Made by a program: the position numbers and the translations under genes | Notes under the pieces: model-generated | Told to the model about the DNA's origin: nothing | The model's database searches: none | The model's input: the letters and a program-made list of their open reading frames with translations, nothing else | Shown here: positions 46,519 through 59,500 of the stretch, piece by piece | Layout: every line of letters begins with the position of its first letter | How positions within the stretch are numbered: position 1 is the stretch's first letter | NCBI GenBank assembly: GCA_015501595.1 | Contig: JADNRX010000002.1 | Location: forward strand, 682,001 to 746,000 | Reading direction: 5' to 3' | DNA length: 64,000 nt | Source of the DNA: Hymenopellis radicata | Lineage: Eukaryota; Basidiomycota; Agaricomycetes; Agaricales; Physalacriaceae

Positions 46519-49500
46519 CTATAGCCGCCAGATCTTTTGAGTGCCTTTGCTAGCTTGGAACGATCCTATCACATCTCCTGCATATTCAAGATTGACCTGA
46601 CGTCCGCTCTGTCCGTTTCCGTCAACGCTGACTTTAACTTGCTTCAGCGATCCAGCCTCCCAATCCATGTCGATGGAAACACCCTTTCTGGCTCGAGCAC
46701 CACGAATCGATCCAGATGCCCATGCACTGGGAAGGGCAGGCAGTAATGTGATAACAAAAGGCGCTCTGTTGTCAGCAACATCCGGGGTCTGAATTAGTGC
46801 GTTCTGATCTGCTTTGAGCCCGGATATGACCTCCTAGAAAAACGCATACGTACAATAACGGCGGCCGGAAAACCAAAGTTGGCGTCGATTTGGAAGATCG
46901 GACTTTCATCCTGAGGATTGTACAAGCTGAAGAGGTTGCCTCCAAAGTCACGCTCGATTGTGTACTTGTGATGAGAAACTTGAGTGCGCCCTCGACTCCA
47001 CGGACATCACTGAGCGCTTACCGTCAGTTCATGATAGAATGTCTCCGCATCCGCGAGTTGCGCCCAACACGCAGCGCGCCACGCCTTCTCCCAACCCGAA
47101 TCGGCATCAGGACCAGTGCCATTTCCACGGTGAATAAGACTGATACGAGTAGCGTCGAGAACTTCCTCCTAGATTGGATGTAGTTAGTAAACTTGGAGCA
47201 GTGAACGTCAAGGATCGAACCTTGGAGTAGTTTGTCGTCCCATTGTAGGACGTCAAGGCATATCCGGGTATAGACCAATTAAATGCGATAAATGTCTATG
47301 TGTATCCAGAGGATCATCGTGGTCAATCTTCCATTCTACCAAACAGACAGAGTTTGAAACGATAGCATCAAGAGAAGGAGAATTGGTACCTTGTAGTTGA
47401 CCCCAGCTTCCGATGTGAATACCCTTGTCCATCACTTCTCTCTTGTCGATAACCTCTAGCAATACATTGAGTCTAGCTACGAAGCCGACGAGACAACCTG
47501 CACATACCTTGTAAAAATGCCTGGTCATGATCACCCGATGCCTCGAAACCTTTGATGACGGCGTTGAAGAGTTGCCAAATCAGCTGCTGTGCATGTGCGC
47601 AACCTACGCCGATCGTTTATATTACGAGGATCAGACGATCAGGAAGGCTCACCAATAGTGATATACTCTTGCTCTGGGAACAGCACGGTCCTACTACAAG
47701 CGTACCGTCCTTGTGGTACGCGTCTTCAAGAAGCTTGTCGAGCTGGAACAAGGCAGCGCTCTATACCGAAGTCAGGACACGCAATGTCTGCTAAATGTGG
47801 CGCACCTTGAGAAGCGGCCAACCTTGAGCCTTCCACCAAGCCACGTCACCTGTGTAATCAAAGTGATCCCAGACGTGGATCATCTAATGTCTTTTACTTG
47901 TCGAAAGGTTGACTAACAACAAGGGAACGCACCATCCACGCTCCAGCCTCTACGCAGGTCATTTATCCGTCAAGAGTCATGCTTTGCAACCGCGAGGAAA
48001 GATAACCCACCTGGGTAGTTCGCCCATTGAGATGCGCCTTCCTTCATACCAGTATGCCCGAATATCTATCCAAAGTTAACACAAGTATGCATCAACCAAG
48101 TATCACGACAAACGTTCATCTGTACCCAGCATAAGTATGGTCGGAAACGGAAACGAACGGTGTTTGAATACCTCGTTATGAACTACCCAGCCTCGGGAGT
48201 TGTTATAGAGAACTTCTGCGGTATACTCTCCTCGAGGCACCCAAGTTTTCTGAACCCACATGAGACGGATGTAAAGTCAGAGCCAAAATGGAGGACTTGC
48301 CTCGAAGTAGTCAAACAAAGGCTTCATCACGTCCATGCCAGTAATTTCTGCTATCCAGTAGTTCATTTGAATGTTGATATTTGAGTCTTAACTCATCAGT
48401 CAGTACAACACCGGTGTGAGTCGGTCGTGACGCACGGTAATCTGCAATGAGTGAATGAGGACGGCCGACAAACTTGAAGACAGAGTATTCGTACCAGCAC
48501 CCCACGCATTCTCATATCCGTCACCCCATTTCCCTTGTAGGTTAGCTGGAAGAAGGCCTCTCGCACTACTAGCGAGCAAGTATCGACCGTAGTTGAATAG
48601 CAGCCATTCGATGTAGACGTTGCCCTCATCCACCTCGTAAGCAGATACCAAATCACTGGTCGTGGTATCGAAGTCCGCTTGTTGACCCAGATCTAGTGAG
48701 AAACCATCCCAGATCGTGGATTTCACGTCAGCGACGTGCTGTGCAAGTACCTCATTGTACGAAGCCGACATGGTTGATACAAGAGTTAGTAGCGCCGCGT
48801 GAGGATCGACGCCCTTGAACGAAAAGTCGTGGCTCGCGTCACCCGCAGCCATATCATATTCGGTGTCACCAACCCATGAGATCCACGACTCGCTTGCGCC
48901 GCCGCTTAAGGTTAACGTGGCATTGCTATCGCCCACTTTAGCACACGACACGTTACCTCCCGGCGAGAACCCTTTGAAGACGAGCTCATATAGCATGCCA
49001 GGTGAGCCCACTAGGCCTCGTACGGAGAGGGAAGATGAATCAAGACAAGTCACGTTTGGCGTAGGTAAACCGGACTCCAGTGCAGAGCTGAACGCGACGG
49101 TTGTTGAAGGCAGAGCACCAGAGTTGGTAGAGGTCAGGTGCTGTACACACGCGGTAGCCGGATGAGAACAGAACGTTGTGCTTCAGGCGCGTGAGCATAG
49201 AGCAGGCGCCTGATTATCGATACCTACCGAAGAAAGGAAATGTCGTCCTGTGTCCACGATGTCGAAGCTATGCCCTGATCAAGGTCGAGCCAGCGGCTGT
49301 AATCCGTAACAGCGCTCGACACGTTCAATGTTGTCACAAGGTACCCCGAGCCAGCATAAGACCCTAGGACGACATATTGAGAATGTGGTCAGCAAGTACT
49401 TTACACCGGAAACCTACCGTACGCGCCGGCGGGAACTCCGAGCCCAGTAATACCTAAATCCAAGTCAGGCCTCACGCACGAACCGAAGGAATTGGGACAT

Positions 49501-49945
49501 ACCTCCAATGACTCCATCCTTCATCAACGTCTCATGGATGCTTGCCATGAGCTGGGTCGTCGCATTCTGTTCAGAAAGCTGATGGTTTCCTCCATTATAC
49601 GACTGATACAAAGTGAATATATCATTGACGGAAGAGACAAGTTGGCGCACAGGATCTTGGAAAGGGCCTCCAGACCACAGACTCTCGATATTCAGCTGCA
49701 GAATTTCAACGTCCGCCCCGCCGCCGGTCATAGCTGAGCGCTATACGTCAGTCCTAGCCCGTGCACGACGAGAAGAGCGTACCCGCGAGATGCCCGTTGC
49801 CGACAGGCAAGTAATCTCGAGACCAGACGCGCCCGGGGGTTGTATACCACAGCCCATTACCAGATTCTGGGAACCCCGGAGGGGCGGCGCGTATAACACT
49901 CAGCGGAACCAGCAGAGCCACAAAACGGGAGAACAAACGCTGCAT
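46519..49945 (-). CDS. Secreted alpha-L-fucosidase, GH95 family
   Basis: GH95 enzymes are inverting 1,2-alpha-L-fucosidases (some are galactosidases) that trim fucosylated glycans such as plant xyloglucan. The start at 49945 gives the signal peptide MQRLFSRFVALLVPLSVIRA. Next come LWYTTPGRVWSRDYLPVGNG, VEILQLNIESLWSGGPFQDP and QSYNGGNHQ, the N-terminal blocks of the family; LYELVFKGFSPGGNVSCAKV; YIEWLLFNYGRYLLASSARG; and the catalytic (alpha/alpha)6 motif LLPANLQGKWGDGYENAW followed, across an intron, by DYHSNINIQMNYW, which holds the conserved His/Asn cluster. The end is VNLEYAGDVIGSFQAS...KIWRL at 46519. Well over a dozen introns split the gene. A TATA-like run lies about 30 bp upstream. 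Sugar specificity is not resolved. Confidence 0.9.
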
Positions 49946-49974
49946 CGTTGACCAGGGGTCATACTGGGCGAGCG

Positions 49975-49983
49975 TTATATATA
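49975..49983 (-). promoter_or_regulatory. TATA-like box of the GH95 gene
   Basis: TATATATAT lies about 30-38 bp upstream of the GH95 start codon. It would place the transcription start very close to the ATG, giving a short leader, as often seen in regulated fungal secreted-enzyme genes. Confidence 0.5.
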
Positions 49984-51339
49984 TCTCCAGGCATCTATAG
50001 AACATCTCGTGCCAGGACATGGCTTCCAAAGGCAAGGTGGCTTTCGCGGACCCCTTAACGTGGAGATGATGATGGAGGAAGCACGGCCAGTTCTGCGTAC
50101 CCCGCTATTAAAGGAGATGTGATCAACAGCAGATAACGAGTTATGGAGTCTTGGGTATTTCGTTAATAGCGAGTTTATGCGGGAACAGAGCTAATGGAGC
50201 GAGCGAGCTGCCAGTTAACATAGACAATAATGAGCGGTCCGGATGATGGTCAAGTTCAGACGAGGGCACACCGATGTTGATCCGTTTCGTCATCCAGTAT
50301 AGCCACATGATCACGCTCAGCCTTCCACACCGGATCGCGACAAGCGCTGCGATTTTGCCTTCGACGCGACCTGGCAAGCTTTTATGATGACATTGGTGGT
50401 ATAAGTCCGCTCAATGATCAGTTGAGAAATTCAGTGCGCCACAGATGTCTACGTTCATCATGTTGGGACCTGATTTATTTTGTGAGTCATATCAACGCAC
50501 TGAAAGTAACAAAAAAGGGTCTACAGTCATCACCCGGTCCTTTATACACTACCGTTCCTTTGTACACCCTTGTAGCACACGGTTCATGGAACTTACTTGC
50601 AATGTTTTTACATGCAAAAATAGTTTATGATTCTATTATGCTCTGACAAAAAGTCTGGGGCCGTCAGACACCTCTATGAAGTTGAAATAATTGTCAGAAG
50701 TGGGCTATAAATATTCATTACATAACCATCACTCCTTTGGACACCACGAATCACCCAATTCCTCAGTCCACACTTCATCTAAAATCACGAAAATATTTGT
50801 GAGCATTCTCATAGTATTTAGAAACATTTTATACACTACATATTTGGTAGAAGAATCACTCTGTATGTGGCGGAGGCCGAAATTAAGTTTCGGCGTCCAA
50901 AGGACCGGGTGATGACTGTATTTACGCGACAGGGAAGTCTAGATCTTGGCTCTCAACGCTCCGAGGGCGGTGTTGTCGGCGCACTTCGAATAGCCACTGT
51001 TTTCCAACATCGAGAATGAAAAGTCGGGAATACGTGAAGCAAGTACGGCAGCGGAGTCCGCTGTCGGTGTTCCCAAATTAACTATTCTCTCATGGAAGGA
51101 ATGATAACGCGTCAAAGTCGTACTTATTGCATTGTATATGTGTAGATGTATGGATACAAGTGAGGTCTCTAGACAGAAACTGAGCCTCCCGATCATGAGT
51201 AGAAGAAATAGTTTGGCAGGCACTGCACAACAGCGACACGGTGCACGAGAACTATCCCGAGCCCTTGGTGCCTTGAGGCCTTGACAACGACACAATCAGA
51301 ACGTAATGGGACCCACTTACTCACGGCGCGCGTACCTAT
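49984..51339. other. AT-rich intergenic region, no supported gene
   Basis: The GH95 upstream region and an AT-rich stretch (about 50460-50880) occur here. A minus-strand open frame at 50939-51295 ends SGYSKCADNTALGALRAKI, which reads as coding-like, but the rest of that frame does not. It could be a terminal exon of the neighbouring minus-strand gene or chance. Confidence 0.4.
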
Positions 51340-51916
51340 TCAATGTCGGCCTTTGGGCCCAAGTATTGCGTATCCCGACGGGGGAATGACGACGGTGCCA
51401 GGTGGGCCTATAACAATGTTATACTCGCCCGACTTGATTATCACGGTTTCATTCGGCTTTCGCTCGACGACTGTTCTGAGCGGGCTAGGTGAATATGGAA
51501 TGACGGCCTGGCCTGGGAAGCGAGAGTGGTTGGAATGGTGCGACGAGGCTTGGGAGAAATACTGAGGAATAGCTGTTGGAGGGCAGACCGAGGTCGCGGA
51601 GGTTGATGCGTCAACGCTCGTGAAGCAACACTCTGCCGAGAAGGATGGTGCGAAGGCGCTTCGGCCATGGGTGTATATGAACGCCTGCTGGACCCAGCCT
51701 GGGAGATGGAGTCGGAGGGCGTAAGGGAGTAGACGGAGCCCGCCCGCTGACTGGCTGCCACCGACTTGCCAGCCGCAGAAGTGTAATGACTAGGCGCCGG
51801 CGGAGACGAGTGTTTGCCGCTTTTCGCAGACGACGGCGCAGGGAGAAATGAGAGGGCGGTCGCGCAGAAGCATGAGACGAGGCTCTCGAGCGTGACTTGC
51901 TATGATGAGAGGACAT
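51340..51916 (-). CDS. hypothetical Ser/His-rich protein, frame broken twice
   Basis: I do not recognise this protein. The start at 51916 gives MSSHHSKSRSRASSHASARP. Three frames then carry coding-like sequence in turn: KSGKHSSPPAPSHYTSAAGK and AGSVYSLTPSDSISQAGSSR, then TAIPQYFSQASSHHSNHSRF. The last part is RTVVERKPNETVIIKSGEYN, then IVIGPPGTVVIPPSGYAILG and the stop at 51340. Adding one C in each of two short C-runs (seen as G-runs at 51841-51843 and 51581-51583 on the plus strand) would join all three, so a single protein of about 190 residues is likely. It has a low-complexity Ser/His/Pro N-terminal part and a compact beta-rich C-terminal end. Confidence 0.55.
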
Positions 51917-52524
51917 GGTTGTCGGAGTGGTGGAGGGTCAATTTGCAGATGAGGAATGGTCAAAGGGTCTTATAATAACAAGGCAATCTAATCTTATCAG
52001 AAGTCCAGAGGAGGAGCACGGGCCAGAAAGCAAACGGGGTTCAATGGGCATTGACCATTGATCAAGGTTGTACCTGGAGACCTTCATACGAAAGTAGAGA
52101 GCACCGGAGGCGCAGATCCTATGACCTGGGGACGAAGGAGACAGCTGAGCTTGGAATGTTCAAGAATGTTCATCGATGGTCCAGTATCTTGACAATCTCC
52201 GTTGTCCATGACGGGATGACCTGACGCTCGTTGATGCCTCGTGGTGAAATGTACGGAGGAGCATGATAACCCAGTATTATCGATTCCCATTGCATCGGAT
52301 CTCGTTCAACGGCGCAGCTGCTCGTGAAAAAGCCTGTGGAAGAGGGAGGGCAAGATGAAAAGCGATGACATAAGGTCAGCTACTAGTGCCTATGGGCCGC
52401 GAATTTGAAGTCCGAAAGGAACTTGAAGAGCAGAAACAAGGCGAAATAGAATCGTAATGGGTATTGAGAGATATTATGCAAGGATTAAAACTACAGTGAT
52501 TACCAGTGTCCGAGTGTCCTGTTC
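51917..52524. other. intergenic, no gene seen
   Basis: The upstream region of the Ser/His-rich gene and the 3' flank of V-ATPase D lie here. The minus-strand frame 52084-52290 shows no conserved motif. Confidence 0.5.
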
Positions 52525-53454
52525 TCAGAAAATAACGTCCTCATCTTTACTGCTCAACAAGTCCGCCGATCCTGTAAACTCCTCCACCGCTTCAGACGCA
52601 GCAGGTGCCTCCTGCCTAGCTGCTTCTGCTTCTGCCGCTGCAGCTAGCTCATTCTGAATGGCGGCGTTTTTCTTCTTCTTTCCTTGAACTTTCTTCAGCC
52701 TAAACAGAAGTCAGTCGTCGTGGAATACCCTCAGAAGGTGTTACGAACCGGAAGAATTCTTCACGGTCCATCTCGTCAAGTTCACTCAAGATATACTTGA
52801 TGGTGTTCTCTAAACGAGGTATGACAACGTGTTCGATGGCGTTGACACGACGATTGGTAGCTCGGATGACTTCATCAAGGATAGTGAACGCAGTTTGAAG
52901 CGATGCTAAATCGACCAGCGTCTCAACAGCTTTGGCGTAGACCTCCTTTGCTTTTAAGACTTGCTGTCCGCCGCGCCCCAGACCAGTGAGATTGAAGTCT
53001 GCCAATTCGATGAGCTAGCGCCGCGACAACTCGGATGAACACACCAGACCCCGACACCCGTTCAACTTCAAAAGCAGGCAGCACCACTCCAGACACGTTC
53101 TCCTGCTTCGCCTTTACCCGGAATGTCGCAGACTTTGCTTGTTCCTGCACGAGATAGGATATGTCTCCTGTTGCATATGTGACCTCCGCCATCGAGAACG
53201 ACGCCAGCTGCATGACGCGGCCCATCTTCCGCTTAGCCTAAACGAATGGTATCGCACGACATCGCAGCAAGGCAGTATTGTCAATGCACACCTCATCAAC
53301 CTTCTTCAGTATAGATCGAAACCTCGTCGTTAGGGCATCCCGTTTCTTTGCGAGGAGAGAGTGGCCGGTCTGCGCTCCTTTGAGACGCAGCTTCATATTC
53401 GTGAGCGCCATTCGAGTGGCGAAGACATTTTCGCGAGCGCCGGTGCCAGAACAT
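52525..53454 (-). CDS. VMA8: V-type proton ATPase subunit D
   Basis: Subunit D is the central-rotor coiled coil of the V1 sector that couples ATP hydrolysis to proton pumping into the vacuole. Conserved blocks are [80 protein letters not shown] and [20 protein letters not shown]. The last is [20 protein letters not shown], and the end is SSKDEDVIF at 52525. The usual N-terminus MSGxGARENVF is reached only if one extra T after the ATG at 53454 is ignored (ATGTTCTGG instead of ATGTCTGG). Otherwise the frame would have to start upstream at 53501 with [16 protein letters not shown]. Sequence error is the simplest explanation. The call is firm. Confidence 0.92.
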
Positions 53455-53552
53455 GGTGGATTTCGAGTAGCTGGAATCGTGAGAATCTCGGCGTGCGTCA
53501 TTTCGAAAGCCCCTGACTGGTATGAAATGGCGCTTGGCCTGCTCAATTGAAC

Positions 53553-56500
53553 TCAAAGCTGAGCGCTGAAGGTCAAAAGACGCGAAGAAACACAGAATGG
53601 AATCCATACTTTTAAACTACAATTACAGATAACGATTTTACATTCAGACTTTAGTACGTCTCTGGAGCCATCCAACCTGTTGATGACCATACTACCCTGG
53701 CGCTCGACAATCTCCTCGTCTTCCTCAGCATCCAGCTCGTCCTCATTTGATCGGACACCGTGTTGCGGCACCTCGGAAACCTGCTTCAAGTTGCCTTCCA
53801 CAGATCGCTGAACATCGATAAGGTGGACCAGTTTGCGAGAACCTTTGGCAGCCTGCACTAGGAGACGGTAGGTTGCACCATAATCACCGCTCTCCACTCG
53901 ATCCTTCTCTGCGCGCGGCGGAGAAACTTCGCGTTTCTTGGCCTCCTCGAGCTTCGTGGCCATGAAGGACTGGAAATCCGCAACCGCCTTGGCGATAGAC
54001 GAGTCGGCTTCAACCTTGCCATCCTGAACCAGAGAGTCCAATGTCGCTCGGAGCTTCGGCAGTTTCCTTCGACAAGAATTTGACGACAACCCGACCAGAA
54101 CTAGAAACGTACTGACTGAGCTCCGAAGGCGTATCGTTATTACGAGACCTGTGATATTCAATATGCCTTTTCAGCTTTTGAAGAGCCACCATTTCAAGCG
54201 TAGTATTGCCCACACCATTCTCGGATAAGACGAGATGAGAGGAGCGCTGGAGGAGGAGGGCCGTAATTTCTGAGAATCCTGCTTGGACGGCGAGGTGAAG
54301 AGGTGTGAGTCCGTCGACATCACGATTCTCGAGGCCTTTGTCTGTGTAGCCTAGGAGCAGCTTGACGAGATATGGGCGTCCAATCGAAACAGCAATATGA
54401 AGAGGCTGTATTGACAATGAGTTCAGTCACAAGGAAAATTCAGTTCACGTACCGTTCTCAAACGCGTCTTGGAAGTTTGAGCCAAGAGAGATTCGTTGAG
54501 ATCCTTCGGAAGCTTCTTGAGAAGATGCTCAATAAGATCCGTGTCGTTCCTTTGGCACATGATATGGTAGATATTGTAACTGGGAATGGATACTTCAATC
54601 AGTCAAAATGCATGGCTCATCGGACTGCATACCCTTTAGATTCGTCACAAACAGTGGGATCAAGGCCTCTGGACAGAAGGAAATCAATGACGTCCTTCTC
54701 AGCACACATCTGAACAGCAACGGTCAGGAGGTTTGAGCCAATGAACTTGATGCTAAGCTTCGCGTCAGTACAATAACGCAGAAGCTAGAACAGAAGACAA
54801 ACCGATTGTGCATAGCAGTCTTGGCAACAGTCGGTGACTTGAGGTTGAACACGAGCTTGATAGTGTCCAAGTTGTTGCTCAGCACTGCTGCAGCATACGG
54901 AGATTCGCCCAACGAGTTCACATTCCACCCAAGCCACTCGGGCAAAACTTTCTCCAAGTTGGCGCGGCGAATCTTGAGTGCCCGTTCATCGTTGTGGCAC
55001 ATCGAGTAGTGCTTATACGCAGCGAAAGGACGCTCGGCTGCCAAATATTGCACGATGGCATTCGCCCCGACCTGCGCAGCACGCCAGACCAATGGAACAT
55101 CGCCTTCCGCATCTGAATGGTCGCCGTCCGGGTCGCCTTTGCGCACTAAATCCTTCCTCTTTTTCCCGTGTACGTTCAAGCCCAAATAAACCCTGTTCCT
55201 ATCGTTGAGGACGAGCGGCTCGTCGTCCCCATGCTCATCTTCGTGGTGAATTTCGATGGAAAGCCCCAAGCCAAAACGACGGATGAACTCGTCAAGCATG
55301 TCCGGACGGTCGTGGGCAAGGATCTGCGCTAGGGTACGCTCGTCAAGCTCAAGAGGCTCGTCTTTTGCGGCTTTGTAGAGTTTGAGGATGTGACGGAATC
55401 CTTCCAGGTCATTCTGCCGAATAGTGTGGTTCAGGAGATTGAAACTGACCGTCCCATGCTCGTTGGGTCCCAATGCCGGAAGAGTAATGGATGTATCATG
55501 GAGGTACGCTTTCTGGGAAATGGGACTTTTAACCTTCGATGGACGTGAGGCCACGTCAATGAAGGTGGGCTGGTCTTGTTCAACGGTATCATCGGAGTCG
55601 TAGGATGCCTCGGAGTCATCATCAGAATCATCGTCTAGTAATCAGAAATCAGACAATGAGACGCTGTGATTAAATCGACTAACCAAATGAGATTTTGGGC
55701 TTGAATTTTTCGTCCTTGTCCTCCGACTCATATTGAGCGCCAATGATAGAGTAAACCAACTGAACAGTGTTCCAGTGGCGCCCGCAAAAAGCAGCATAGA
55801 GGGGTGTGAAGCCTGGAATGACATTCATATCATTGCAAACGAAGTCAATTAAACACATACCATTGCCCGACCAGCGGTAGTCTGGATCTACCAAGTTGAC
55901 AGACATCGATAGAAGGTTCTTGTCGTGGGCAACCTTGGCCGGCAGACACATGTCCTGAATTCTGTCGTTGTCCCCGGCGTAACACGCTTCATATAACTCA
56001 TCATACGAAGCATTGAGAATCTGGGGGACAGGATCCCGTCCATATCCTGTGGTCATCAGATGGTAGCGGTCCTTTTCTTCCTTGTTTCCGTCATTGTTCG
56101 AATTGTCCTCGACGGGTTTGGCCTGTGCCCTGTCAGGAAATAGTTCGTTCCATGTTTTGGCACCGTAGCTCTCCAACAACGTCTCAGCATCGGCGTAGTA
56201 AGCAACTGAATCCGCGATTTCCGCATTTCTCGCCGAATCGTCCGTGGCACCAGTCGGCTCCTTGGCTTTGGCTACGTCGAGAAGGTGCCTCGCATAATAC
56301 GACTTCCAGTTGGCTTTATAGTCGCCCGAAGGGGGGTCTCCTCGATTCTGCTTTGATTTCGTTTGGTCCGAATCCTCCAACAGCTTCTTCTGAGCGAATC
56401 GGGCGTAATCAAGTAGAGCAAATTTTTCGTTTGTGTAGCGCTGAAAAGACCGTTTGGTAGGCATATTGAAGTCAGCCCCCAAGGCAAGGAGAAGCCTAAG

Positions 56501-59500
56501 CACGTCGTCTAGGTTGGTCATGGCTATTTCCGCAGGCGTTGGGACGTTCGAAAAAATGTCATTGACATCTCGACCGTAATGATTGCGACCGTGACTGCAG
56601 ATTGTGATCAAAAATCGGAGGCGAGAAATTAACTGGAGACAATACGTACCCGGCAGGTACACTGACTAGAGCTTGACTGATATCGTCTTCCGTAAACCTG
56701 ATCTTTGCACCGTACGCCACCAAGGTGGTAAGCATGGAGTAGTCCCTAAGCGATAGGGCGCTGGAGAGGGGGAAGACGGCGTTGTTCCAGCTTAAAGTGG
56801 GAAAGTTGATAACGGACACGGCTTTGGGATCTGACTTTAGGAGGAAGGCTACCAGTTTTTGCCCTCCCAGAGTAACGGCTTGATGGAAAATGGTGTTCAG
56901 ACTATCGTCGGCTGTAGACGAGACGGCACCCGCTTTGAGAAGGACGCCAGCAATTCTACACGCCTCGTCCTCATCCTCGCGGATAATAGCCAAAGAAGAG
57001 GTGCAACGTGACTTGTCCATAGTATTTGGGTTGTGAGACTTGGGAAATGCTCGAACCCTCCTTGACGAGGAACTCGACAAGTTCAGTACATCCAAAGAGG
57101 ATGGCGAAAGAAAGTGGAGTGAAATCCAGATCCCAATCAGGGAGATTAATGTCAAGGATGTCTGGGGTGTCGTCCTCTTCGTCCAAAGCGGGTCTCCAGG
57201 TTGTCCGGCAGACGTATCATTGACTGCTTTCCCTTCGCTATCACTGTCATCCTTGTCCCCGTCCCCGTCCTCGTCCTCGTCTTCGTCCTCATCCTCGTCC
57301 TCTTCGTCTTCATCGTCTGCCTCATCTTCTTCGTTCAGAGAGACGACGCCGTCGTCCTCGGAAGTCCAATCGTCTTCTGATGAGGACGTTCTGGTGCAAC
57401 CACCATATCATTCGAGGCATCTTCGTCATCCTTTGCGAGAGCTTCTGCATTCTTCTTGCTGCGCTCGACAAGCTTTTCGGCGACAGACAGCATGTCGTAC
57501 TGGGCAGCCAGATGGAGAGGGGAGCGCCCGTCGACCAAACGAGCTGAAATGCGAGCTCCGCGTTCGATGAGGTCGATACAGATATCGGTATGTTTGCAAA
57601 GAATGGCCAAGTGGAGGCAGGTGCGGCCGACATGGTCACGACGATTGATATCAATACCCTCTTTATCGACCATGTCGGTGACGGTGTCGCGTTCTCCAGC
57701 AGCGATGGCCGCAAAGAACTTCTCAGTCGGCCCAATATAGACTTGCTCGCTCCACTCCCCGACGTCGATAGGGTTGAAGCTACCAGAAAGGCTCTGGCGT
57801 CCCGGATCCTCTTCAATGAAACTGGATGTGGCAGCGCATCCTGTTAGTTAAGGTACAGTTTACGATAGAAGGGTACTCACGAGATACGACCGCGAATGTA
57901 ATTCTTATCCTCCTCCTCCAGCAGCTTGCGTTCGTCGTCGTCGATGGCTTCAGGGCAGTACTACAATTTCATTGGCACGGGAACTCTCAGAAAACAGCCA
58001 GACCAAAGGCTCTTACCTCGCAACAATCTTCAATACATTCCTCGATCGTTCCGAAGAAAGCAGGATGGCGATGAAGTCGACGGCCCTTGTTCTTGGGGTT
58101 AAAAGTAGCTGTCAACGAATGAGGTCTCGCGCTCCACATATCGAACGAAAACGTACAGTTCATTCCTAAGTCGGTTTGATACACCAACTTGTCAATTCTT
58201 CTCGCATCCCATCCTGGTCCGTAAGGAATGTGTAAGGAGGCCACATCATAATCATTCATCTCTAGACCGCCTATAGATTGGTCGCCTTTTAGATCGCCCT
58301 TGTACTTCCTCTGACGGCGATAGTTGTATCTGTTATCATTCGGCCGTCCACGGAGCATGCGTCTATTTTGAATGAAGGACTCCCGACTATTGGTGTCCTT
58401 GATCTTTTCAAGTACAAGTAGACGAGCAAGACCTTCAATACGCGCTATGGAGCGCTCGTAGATCTGATGGGTAACATTAAGCTTGTATTAAGGAAGGAAG
58501 CAAGGAAGCTCACAGTTGGGTCAATGTCAGCGCGACTGAGCGTCGGAACATAAACCTCGAACGAGCGCGCAGAGTACTTTGCCAGTCGAACCTCATAAGA
58601 TGGAGATCGCCTAGTCATATCAACGGTGTTGCACTGGCGCATCATGCAACGACAGCCCTAGGGCTGGCCCAAACGCGTTCACCTTGGAATCAGGTTAGCA
58701 AACGTTCAGGCAAGTCTAATGTCACTTCTCGCACCATCATAAGCGCAACAAGGTGCGTCGATATCAAATCCAGTCAGAATCTCAGAGACGGAGCTGTAAA
58801 GGCGGAGAACGATCTGAACAGAGCGATATGGGTACTGGGCTGGAGGACATTAGTCTGAGAACAAACAAGATACACGACCACATACAATGAATAGAAATGG
58901 TATGCTTGGTGCGCACACAAGTGCAGTCCCATGGAACAGAATCCCGAACGGCTTCGTAAATCTTGACAATCTTCGCTTCCGCCTGCTCGGGAGTCATGCC
59001 CCACAAGAAGAGATCAACATCCGAGGTGGGGTACGCGTTGCTGTGATAATACTTCCTTATCGCCCTCTTCGACGCGGTCGCCGTGTCGGGGAGTGCGTCA
59101 AGCAGGCCAAGACGCTCCCGCCAGCAGCGACAACGTTGCTCCAGTCGATGAGCTGGGAAAGGGACCCCTCAGAGAAAATCGCCCAGTTCTTTTTGAATGT
59201 CTCCAGGTCAGACACTATACAGGAGTCGCCATCCTTGCGCCTCTGAGCGGGCGCCAAAGGCCATAACATATTTCGCGGACAATTCCTCGTCGTTCTCGAC
59301 GACGCGCGCGCGAGTCTGGAAAATGCTACCAGCACCGCCTGGCGCGTCAAACACATCTACAAGTCCGACGTAGGGGTCCTTCAAGCGCGCATTGGCTTTA
59401 TTCGGTTGCAAACAAGCGTCGTAGCTGGACCTCGTCGTCAAAGAGAGGGTTTGAGCACATCGTCAAGAGCGAGGTCTGACTGAATCCGGTCGATGAATGC

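Noticed and set aside
50939..51295. 118-codon minus-strand frame ending SGYSKCADNTALGALRAKI
   Set aside because: Only the last few codons look coding; no start, splice structure or homology supports a gene.
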